7,343 bases of DNA from Chitinophagales bacterium. GTDB taxonomy: Bacteria > Bacteroidota > Bacteroidia > Chitinophagales > UBA2359. Under the pieces are notes generated by a model. That model worked only from the letters and a program-made list of their open reading frames with translations. It was not told where the DNA came from and searched no databases. A program made the translations under genes and the position numbers. The stretch spans positions 1 to 7,343 of the forward strand of contig JAHDDN010000203.1 in assembly GCA_020629335.1 (NCBI GenBank), read 5' to 3'. Shown here piece after piece: positions 1-5,002 of this stretch (the first letter of the stretch is position 1; every line of letters begins with the position of its first letter).

Positions 1-152
1 GATAAACGATAATAACAAATATCACAACCAACGCCTTCGTCTATATAGCGATAAGTAGTATTTTTTTCAATTTCTATGATGGCTCCTTCATTATTTTCTC
101 CACAATCTTCAGAACTAGCACTAATCGTTAAATTAATTGTTCCTTGTGACAT
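1..152 (-). CDS. unrecognised protein, N-terminal 50 residues (3' end outside window)
   Basis: An open frame starts at ATG 152-150 and runs off the left edge without a stop. The peptide begins MSQGTINLTISASSEDCG and has three Cys (C17, C43, C46) in 50 residues, the last two as CDIC. It has no signal peptide or membrane segment, and I recognise no family. An in-frame TGA lies 25-27 bases upstream of the ATG, so this is the first possible ATG of the frame. There is no Shine-Dalgarno sequence, as is usual in Bacteroidota. A second ATG at 177-175, in another frame, gives only a 14-residue peptide ending inside this gene; it could be a leader peptide or chance. A -7-like motif lies 92 bases upstream, next to repeat copy A. 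The coding call rests on the open frame, the shared strand with all other genes and the upstream promoter-like site, so it is moderate. Confidence 0.45.
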   Translation of the reverse strand, partial: MSQGTINLTISASSEDCGENNEGAIIEIEKNTTYRYIDEGVGCDICYYRL

Positions 153-243
153 AGCAGAGCAATGTCCAGTTTTTCATAGACTGAAATTTAGAGGGGGGAG
201 TAAGTAAATAAGGATGTTAGGTGAGAATGTTCGATTATTTACG

Positions 244-251
244 CTAATATA
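244..251 (-). promoter_or_regulatory. putative -7 element for the leftmost gene
   Basis: Read on the minus strand this is TATATTAG, seven of eight matches to the Bacteroidota -7 consensus TAnnTTTG. It is preceded by AAATCCT, and the same AATCCTTATATT context occurs before the FG-GAP gene. No clear -33 TTG is visible. The place where a -33 element would lie is the left end of repeat copy A (from 268). It would give a leader of about 85 bases for the gene starting at 152. Confidence 0.4.
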
Positions 252-267
252 AGGATTTTTATTTTTA

Positions 268-494
268 GGGCGCATCCCTTTCTGATTTTGCATTCGATCT
301 ATAGGGGCGCTACCGATGTGTACACCCTCGAATGCAAAATCAGAAAGGGTCGGGCTGTACGCTCTTATGTGGCTATGCCGCTCCTACTTTGCTAAGTGCT
401 GCTTGTCTGCCCTGCGGGCCAGCCATCGCATCACTAAGCGCCGTAAGTCACGGCATAAACACCACATACCGCTTCCATCCCTTGCGCATTTTTT
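268..494 (+). repeat. interspersed structured repeat, copy A (long form with hairpin module)
   Basis: The element starts GGGCGCATCCC and ends near ATCCCTTGCGCATTTT. It has three parts. The first is a perfect 22-bp inverted repeat (276-297 and 328-349). The second is a 62-base core (363-424) matching copy B (3354-3293, minus) with only three differences. The third is a more diverged tail to 494, still colinear with copy B without gaps. The core carries a small hairpin, CTG-CCC-TGC-GGG-C-CAG, conserved in copy B with a TTC loop. In copy A the core and tail are closed by TATGTGG (366-372) with CCACATA (462-468), and TATGCCG (374-380) with CGGCATA (451-457). It resembles a type of structured intergenic repeat I recall from Bacteroidota genomes (GGGCG start, GGGTCGGGCT after a hairpin, ATCCCTTGCGCA end); that recognition is from memory. 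It ends 27 bases from the stop codon of the FG-GAP gene. Confidence 0.75.
276..349. repeat. perfect 22-bp inverted repeat (hairpin module of copy A)
   Basis: The left arm 276-297 starts CCCTTTCTGATT and the right arm 328-349 ends AATCAGAAAGGG. The arms are exact reverse complements over 22 bases and enclose a 30-base loop (298-327). The loop contains the palindrome GTGTACAC (318-325). The long stem has a non-U-rich flank on both sides, so it does not look like a simple intrinsic terminator. Copy B has no equivalent: its GGGCGG end runs almost directly into the core. Confidence 0.9.
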
Positions 495-502
495 CATAGA
501 TG

Positions 503-525
503 AATAATTGATTCTTTCAATTATT
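503..525 (-). terminator. AT-rich hairpin over the FG-GAP stop codon, possible weak terminator
   Basis: AATAATTGA (503-511) and TCAATTATT (517-525) are perfect 9-bp arms with a 5-base loop. The structure spans the TAA stop codon (523-521) of the FG-GAP gene. It is nearly all A-T pairs, and on the minus strand it is followed by CATCTATG rather than a U-run, so termination efficiency is doubtful. Confidence 0.25.
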
Positions 526-2953
526 TAATAATTATTTTTTTGACAACATCCTGTCCATCTATATTCAATTGTAAAAAATAAGGGCCTGTTGTTAAAGCTT
601 CAATAGAAATAATAAATTCAGAGCTTGATATTTCTGTTTTAGCATAAACTTTTTGGCCCATATTATTAAGTAGTTGATAACTATCGGCCAAATAATCAGA
701 GACACTTAATCTAACTTTTAATTGATTAGCATTTTGAGAAATTAATACTTCAAATGGAAGAATAGCACTTTCATTTCTTAAACCAAATACTAGATTTTCA
801 TACCAAGTGATTTCACCATCATTATGAGATACAGTCAATATATCTTTATCGCTATCTGCATCTATATTGGCAGCAGTAACAAAAATTGCTTCATTAAGAT
901 CATTGGCAATCACTTGCTCTGAACTAAACTCTCCAAGTCCATTATTTTCATACCAAGCAATTATATTATCCGCAGCAGAAAGCACATCATTATCACCATC
1001 ACCATCTAAATCTATCGCATAAACATGCGTTGCTTTATTGGCATTTTCACTGATGATTTGCTGGGAACCGAAAACACCACTGCCATCATTTTCATACCAA
1101 GCAATTTTATCATCTGAGGCGGAGGAGGAAAGAACATCATTATCCCCATCATTATCTAAATCTATACTATAAACAGCAGTAGGGAAGTTTACATCAGAAC
1201 TAATAATTTGTTGAGAACCAAAAACCTCATCTCCCTCATTTTCAAACCATACGACTGTACCCAAAACACGTGATGTCGAAAGCACGTCATTATCACCATC
1301 ATTATCTAAATCTATGCTATAAATAGAACTTGGTGTAGCAATAGTAGAACTGATAATTTGTTCCGTACTAAAAAGCCCATTACCAATATTCTCAAACCAA
1401 ACTAATTTATTATCGAATTCAGAGTTAGCAAGCACATCAAAATCCCCATCATTATCCAAATCTATGCTATAAATAGTATTGACTCCATCTATATCAACAC
1501 TAATGATTTGTTGTGAACCGAAGTTCCCACTACCATCATTGGTATACCAAGCTAGTTTATCATCTGCGGCTGAGGCAGATATTGCATCCATGTCACCATC
1601 GCCATCCAAATCCGCAGCGTAAACCTGTTGGGCAGATAGTGCATCATTAGTGATTACTTCCTCTAATACGAAAACACCATTACCATCATTAGCATACCAT
1701 GCTATTTTATTATCATATCTTGAGGAAGAAAGCACATCTATATCCCCATCATTATCTAGGTCAGCACTATCAATAGAATTAGCCCCGCTTGCATCAGCAA
1801 TAATGATTTGTTCTTCTCCTATTGTACCACTACCATCATTTTCGTACCAGGCGATTTTCTCATCATGTCTTGAGGCTGAAAGCACGTCATTATCTCCATC
1901 ATTATCTAAATCTATGCTATAAACAGCAGTCGCTCCATTAGCAATAATACTAATAGTTTGTTCTGTACTAAATAAACCATTACCATCATTTACATACCAC
2001 GCAATTTTATCATCATTTGCTGAGGCAGAAATCACGTCATTATCACCATCTCCATCTAAATCTATGCTAAAAACGGAAGTGGCTCCATTTACATTATTAC
2101 TAATAATTTGCTCTGTCTCAAAGCCACCATTACCATCATTTTTATACCATGCGATTTTATCATCGTTTTCTGAAGCTGAAAGCACATCATTATCACCATC
2201 ATTATCTAAATCTATGCTATATACTGAAGTAGCGCCATCCGCATTAAGGCTGATAGTTTGTTGTGATCCAAAACTCCCCTCCCCCTCATTTTCGTACCAA
2301 GCGATTTTATCATCTTCTTTTGAAGAAGAAAGCACATCATTATCTCCGTCGCCATCCAAATCTATACTATAAACCGAGCTTGCGCCATCCGCATTCAAAT
2401 TAATGAATACTTGAGGTTCAAAATTCCCCTCTCCATCATTTTTAAACCAAGCAATATTGTCATCATTTTGGGAGGAAGAAAGGACATCATTATCTCCATC
2501 GCCATCCAAATCTATACTATAAACCGAACTTGCACCATTTGCATTCGTACTAATGATTTGTTCTGATCCAAAATTAGCCCCACCACCATTTTCATACCAC
2601 GCTATTTTATCATCATTTCTTGATGCAGAAAGCACATCATTATCCCCATCACCATCTAAATCGATGCTAAAAACGGAAGTGGCTCCAATTGCATTATTAC
2701 TAATAATTTTTTGCGGTCCAAAACTTTCTTCCCCCTCATTTTCATACCAGGCAATTTTATTATCATGAATTGATGCAGAAAGTAGATCTATATCCCCATC
2801 GCCATCTAAATCTGCTGCGTATACTTGAGAAAGAAAATCTGTCTGAGGAGTTATCAAATGTGCATCACTAAAAGAGGTTTGAGAGAAAATACTATTAGGC
2901 AGTAATACAAGTAAGCTAATAATGGGGGGAAGAATTGCATGAAAAAATTTCAT
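521..2953 (-). CDS. secreted FG-GAP/VCBS repeat protein with T9SS-like C-terminal domain, 810 aa
   Basis: This is probably a cell-surface or released adhesin-like or calcium-binding protein; the ligand is unknown. Residues 1-24 form a signal peptide (MKFF, hydrophobic PIISLLVLL, likely cleavage near IFS|Q). Residues 44-728 are 14 tandem repeats. Twelve are exactly 50 residues, number 13 is 48 (two residues lost before IIAWYENN), and number 14 (from 692) is cut short. The consensus starts VYSIDLDGDGDNDVLSAS, followed by DDKIAWYENDG, then F and QIIS. The DxDxDGDxD loops are the usual Ca2+ sites of FG-GAP-like (integrin-alpha/VCBS) repeats, which form seven-bladed propellers, so 14 repeats could make two. 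Residues about 735-810 (YQLLNNMGQKVY, then GPYFLQLNIDGQ and KKIIIK) match the end of a T9SS type A sorting domain, but the usual YPNP-like opening is missing. The ATG is chosen because the signal peptide begins there. The nearest upstream gene ends 450 bases away, so the gene is probably transcribed alone from the -7 site at 3030-3023. Confidence 0.9.
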   Translation of the reverse strand: MKFFHAILPPIISLLVLLPNSIFSQTSFSDAHLITPQTDFLSQVYAADLDGDGDIDLLSASIHDNKIAWYENEGEESFGPQKIISNNAIGATSVFSIDLDGDGDNDVLSASRNDDKIAWYENGGGANFGSEQIISTNANGASSVYSIDLDGDGDNDVLSSSQNDDNIAWFKNDGEGNFEPQVFINLNADGASSVYSIDLDGDGDNDVLSSSKEDDKIAWYENEGEGSFGSQQTISLNADGATSVYSIDLDNDGDNDVLSASENDDKIAWYKNDGNGGFETEQIISNNVNGATSVFSIDLDGDGDNDVISASANDDKIAWYVNDGNGLFSTEQTISIIANGATAVYSIDLDNDGDNDVLSASRHDEKIAWYENDGSGTIGEEQIIIADASGANSIDSADLDNDGDIDVLSSSRYDNKIAWYANDGNGVFVLEEVITNDALSAQQVYAADLDGDGDMDAISASAADDKLAWYTNDGSGNFGSQQIISVDIDGVNTIYSIDLDNDGDFDVLANSEFDNKLVWFENIGNGLFSTEQIISSTIATPSSIYSIDLDNDGDNDVLSTSRVLGTVVWFENEGDEVFGSQQIISSDVNFPTAVYSIDLDNDGDNDVLSSSASDDKIAWYENDGSGVFGSQQIISENANKATHVYAIDLDGDGDNDVLSAADNIIAWYENNGLGEFSSEQVIANDLNEAIFVTAANIDADSDKDILTVSHNDGEITWYENLVFGLRNESAILPFEVLISQNANQLKVRLSVSDYLADSYQLLNNMGQKVYAKTEISSSEFIISIEALTTGPYFLQLNIDGQDVVKKIIIK
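770..2824 (-). repeat. 150-bp tandem coding repeat array, 14 units
   Basis: These are the DNA units behind the FG-GAP repeats, starting at codon 44 and stepping 150 bases each. Twelve full units run from 2824 to 1025, then a 144-base unit and a 111-base unit. Sequence identity between units is high at DNA level, especially in the stretch coding for SIDLDGDGDNDVLS. The array is therefore prone to unequal recombination and slippage, and copy number may vary between strains. It also explains several long antisense open frames on the plus strand (in 1650-2768), which are not genes. Confidence 0.92.
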
Positions 2954-3022
2954 AAGATTCGCTTTGAAAATTCACGATTGAATAGCTAAATTATTGAGAG
3001 TAAAAGGTATTGGTTGTAAACA

Positions 3023-3030
3023 CAAATATA
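3023..3030 (-). promoter_or_regulatory. putative -7 element for the FG-GAP gene
   Basis: On the minus strand this reads TATATTTG, an exact match to the Bacteroidota -7 consensus TAnnTTTG, 70 bases before the ATG at 2953. It sits in the context AAATCCTTATATTTGTG. No good -33 TTTG is seen at the usual distance; the upstream tract is A-rich (AAAAATAAAAATAAATCC). Confidence 0.5.
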
Positions 3031-3077
3031 AGGATTTATTTTTATTTTTAATTAGAGAAACTTGCTTTACTGTAGGT

Positions 3078-3214
3078 TTATGAGTCAATAGCCGATGATC
3101 CATAGGTTTTAGATATCAGATCGCTTCGCTGTCAGAGGAGTGATCGTCAACTTCGCTGACTGTCAAAATTATGAGTCCAGAGTCGATGGTTGACAGTCCA
3201 TAGGTTTTTTAGAT
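3078..3214. repeat. degenerate short direct repeats in spacer
   Basis: Two units, 3078-3114 and 3169-3214, both start TTATGAGTC and end CCATAGGTTTT(TT)AGAT, with variable middles made of short words such as GTCGATG and GACAGTCC. Between them CTTCGCTG occurs twice (3124-3131 and 3151-3158), with GTCA or GACTGTC nearby. This looks like a decayed array of short intergenic repeats. No function can be assigned. Confidence 0.55.
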
Positions 3215-3224
3215 GCTTATTGTT

Positions 3225-3375
3225 AAAATGCGGCCCTGATAGAAGTGGTATGTGGCGTACATGGCACAGCTTATGGAGCTTAGGTAGCCGACGGCTGGCC
3301 CGAAGGGCAGACAAGCAGCGCTTAGCAGAGTAGGAGCGGCATAGCCACATAAGAACGGATAGGTACCAGCCGCCC
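3225..3375 (-). repeat. interspersed structured repeat, copy B (short form without hairpin module)
   Basis: Read on the minus strand it starts GGGCGGCTGG, carries the 62-base core (3354-3293) almost identical to copy A, and continues as a gap-free but diverged tail ending CCGCATTTT. The core hairpin is CTG-CCC-TTC-GGG-C-CAG, the same stem as copy A with a different loop. The closing outer stem is TATGTGGC (3351-3344) with GCCACATA (3256-3249), 8 bp; the inner 7-bp stem of copy A is not preserved. It is in opposite orientation to copy A, so the two copies flank the FG-GAP gene as an inverted pair. Its GGGCG end lies 28 bases past the stop codon of the radical SAM gene. Confidence 0.75.
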
Positions 3376-3403
3376 AAATAAAATCATTCGTTTAGAGACT
3401 GTT

Positions 3404-4822
3404 TTAAGACAGTTTTTGCTGAGGCATAAGTGTATCTACCAATAGCTTTTCTATAGGAAAATTAAAGAATTGACTGTCTAATCGTAATTTAGAAGTCCAC
3501 TTGATTGGAAGTGTGAGTGGGTGATGTTTTCGACTAGCCATCTTATTATAAAATTTAAATCGCTCAATTAGTTGATATTTTTCTTTGCTTACCCATGGAC
3601 CAGCAGAACCAACATAATCAAAATTTGACCATTCCTCAAGAGTCTTGGGAAGTTCATACCCATTTTCGACGACCTCTTGTGTGATTTTTGAACCTGGATA
3701 GGGTTTGAAATAGAATATAGGTGTCGTAAATCGGGGGTGCATTGCGCTTAATTTCTTCGCCATCTCTAAGGAGTCTTTGACACTTTTTTCTGATTCATTT
3801 GGGAAACCCACAATAAATGGAAAAATAACAGCAATATCTCTTTGGGCACATCGCTCGGCAGTGTACCATATGTGCTCCATTTTGATGTCTTTTTTGAGCC
3901 AATCCATCATTTCTTGAGATCCTGATTCTACGCCGACTAATACTCGTCTTAATCCTGATTTTTTGCATAGGTCAAACTCGTCATCAGACATTCTGGATCC
4001 TTGATCTCCTCTAAGTGTTCCTGCCCATGAAGTGTTGATATTTCGGTTTATTAATTCATTGGCTACTTGAAATACTCGCTTCCGTTTGGTAAAAAATGTC
4101 TCGTCTTGAAAGTTAATATCTGCAAAATCAAATTTCTTTTTCCAATAAGAAAACTCTTCTCCCATTCTTTCTGGATTTACTCCTGTCCAAGCTCTATTAT
4201 AAACGAAGGGATCAGAACAAAATGTACATCTAAATCGACAACCAGTAGAGGAAATATAATCAAATTGACGTTTTTTCTTTTTCACAAAATACTTCTCAAT
4301 GTCAATTAAGGAGTAATCTGTAGCTGCTAACTCATTCATATCTGTGAGGTGGCGTTTTACATTTTTGAAAACATTCGCCTGCTTATCTCGATATGCAATA
4401 CCTGGAATTTCTGATAAAGACTTATGGCCTTCAAAATGCTCTACTAACTCTTTAAATGTTACTTCCCCCTGACCATTGACACAAATGTCAACTGCTTTTT
4501 CTTCTTCTAAAATTTCTGTGGAAAATAAGGAGGGATGCCATCCTCCCCATACAATAGGTAAGTCTTTATATTTGGCCTTTACTTTTTTGGTCACACTCAA
4601 AGCATCTACAATTGGATTGCCGGTGAGTACTGTTACCCCAAAACACAATGCTCCTTCACAGGCTTCTAATACTTTTTGATGGGCCTGCTCATCTACTCGT
4701 TTATCTATAATGATAACTTCATATTGACTTGGGTCTAGTTGTGAACCAATAGCCATAAGTGAGAGTGGTAGATCATAAAATACTGCCATTGGATTATATA
4801 GAACTATCTTTTTTTTACTCAT
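3404..4822 (-). CDS. B12-binding-domain radical SAM protein, 472 aa
   Basis: This is a cytosolic iron-sulphur enzyme that would cleave S-adenosylmethionine to start radical chemistry; the substrate is not evident. Residues about 4-130 look like the cobalamin-binding (Rossmann-type) domain common in class B radical SAM enzymes: KIVLYNP, FGVTVLTGNP, IVWGGWHPSLF, then VDICVNGQGEVTFKELVE. Residues about 185-395 are the radical SAM core, with the [4Fe-4S] cysteines C195, C199 and C202 in GCRFRCTFC (CX3CX2C). Other core signals are INFQDETFF, VLVGVESGS (294-302) and FIVGFPNES (336-344). A C-terminal tail of about 75 residues rich in basic and aromatic residues follows. No DxHxxG cobalamin-ligand motif is seen, so whether B12 is bound is open. 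A length of 472 aa is normal for the family. The ATG at 4822 opens directly into the first strand of the domain. It stands alone between two spacers and may act on lipids or glycans exported nearby, but that is inference from position only. Confidence 0.9.
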   Translation of the reverse strand: MSKKKIVLYNPMAVFYDLPLSLMAIGSQLDPSQYEVIIIDKRVDEQAHQKVLEACEGALCFGVTVLTGNPIVDALSVTKKVKAKYKDLPIVWGGWHPSLFSTEILEEEKAVDICVNGQGEVTFKELVEHFEGHKSLSEIPGIAYRDKQANVFKNVKRHLTDMNELAATDYSLIDIEKYFVKKKKRQFDYISSTGCRFRCTFCSDPFVYNRAWTGVNPERMGEEFSYWKKKFDFADINFQDETFFTKRKRVFQVANELINRNINTSWAGTLRGDQGSRMSDDEFDLCKKSGLRRVLVGVESGSQEMMDWLKKDIKMEHIWYTAERCAQRDIAVIFPFIVGFPNESEKSVKDSLEMAKKLSAMHPRFTTPIFYFKPYPGSKITQEVVENGYELPKTLEEWSNFDYVGSAGPWVSKEKYQLIERFKFYNKMASRKHHPLTLPIKWTSKLRLDSQFFNFPIEKLLVDTLMPQQKLS

Positions 4823-4878
4823 AACACTACTTTTATACTATTTTATCTATCTAACTATAATCAAAAAAAGTCAATATA

Positions 4879-4893
4879 GCTTCGCATCGAAGC
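4879..4893 (-). promoter_or_regulatory. small hairpin at the start of the radical SAM leader
   Basis: GCTTCG (4879-4884) and CGAAGC (4888-4893) form a perfect 6-bp stem with a 3-base loop. It is the only GC-rich patch in this spacer. It lies 5 to 19 bases downstream of the putative -7 site, so at or near the 5' end of the predicted transcript. It could stabilise the mRNA or bind a regulator; neither is shown. Confidence 0.4.
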
Positions 4894-4897
4894 TTGT

Positions 4898-4905
4898 CAA
4901 ATATA
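4898..4905 (-). promoter_or_regulatory. putative -7 element for the radical SAM gene
   Basis: The minus strand reads TATATTTG, an exact TAnnTTTG match, 76 bases before the ATG at 4822. A TTTAG lies about 20 bases further upstream and could serve as a weak -33 (consensus TTTG). The context AATTCTTATATTTG closely resembles that before the FG-GAP gene. Confidence 0.5.
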
Positions 4906-5002
4906 AGAATTAATATTGTGGATACTAAAGATAAATAGGCAAATAAAAGCTTTCGGACAATTTAAGGTGTTTTTATTCTCAATTTAAATTTTCATTATTG
5001 AA

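Larger units (their letters stand above)
153..520. other. intergenic spacer of 368 bases holding repeat copy A
   Basis: No gene is supported here. From left to right it holds the leader of the leftmost gene, including a G-rich run GAGGGGGGAG at 191-200; a promoter-like site; repeat copy A (268-494); and an AT-rich hairpin at the end of the FG-GAP gene. The plus-strand open frame at 316-507 is rejected as a protein because it lies entirely within and just past the repeat. The second repeat copy differs from it mainly by amino-acid-changing substitutions. Confidence 0.7.
2954..3403. other. intergenic spacer of 450 bases between radical SAM and FG-GAP genes
   Basis: No gene is supported. Nearest the FG-GAP gene are its leader and promoter-like site. 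Next come short degenerate direct repeats (3078-3214), then repeat copy B (3225-3375) just past the radical SAM stop codon. The minus-strand open frame at 3377-3147 lies across copy B and the direct repeats and is rejected as a protein. Confidence 0.7.
4823..5002. other. intergenic spacer between flippase and radical SAM genes
   Basis: The 180 AT-rich bases hold a promoter-like site (4905-4898) and a GC-richer hairpin (4879-4893) for the radical SAM gene. The palindrome AATTTAAATT (4981-4990) lies just after the flippase stop. No convincing terminator for the flippase gene is visible. Confidence 0.6.

Noticed and set aside
175..177. Alternative ATG before the leftmost gene
   Set aside because: Its frame closes after 14 codons inside the other frame; kept only as a possible leader peptide.
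316..507. 63-residue plus-strand open frame with similarity to the minus-strand frame at 3377-3147 (LMWLCRSY, CLSALRAS)
   Set aside because: The similarity comes from the DNA repeat. Comparing aligned codons of the two copies, about 14 of 18 changed codons alter the amino acid, so there is no sign of selection on a protein.
1650..2768. Three plus-strand open frames (1650-1922, 2064-2372, 2553-2768) rich in Ser and Pro with internal repeats
   Set aside because: They are antisense shadows of the 150-bp FG-GAP coding repeats; their periodicity follows the minus-strand gene.
770..2824. Regular repeats as a CRISPR array
   Set aside because: The period is 150 bases, the units are coding throughout and in frame, and there are no variable spacers between short identical repeats.
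268..3375. Copies A and B as terminal inverted repeats of a transposon carrying the FG-GAP gene
   Set aside because: There is no transposase between them. The copies differ in size and have diverged in their tails, and no target-site duplication is visible. They look like independent insertions.
3147..3377. 76-residue minus-strand open frame
   Set aside because: It runs across repeat copy B into the direct repeats; see the codon comparison above. There is no start signal or protein family.
3398..3413. Inverted repeat ACTGT-TTTAAG-ACAGT over the radical SAM stop codon
   Set aside because: The stem is only 5 bp, with no U-run after it on the minus strand; too weak to call a terminator.
4067..4679. 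Plus-strand open frames at 4067-4309 and 4476-4679
   Set aside because: They are antisense to the well-supported radical SAM gene, including its conserved Cys region, and have no family features of their own.
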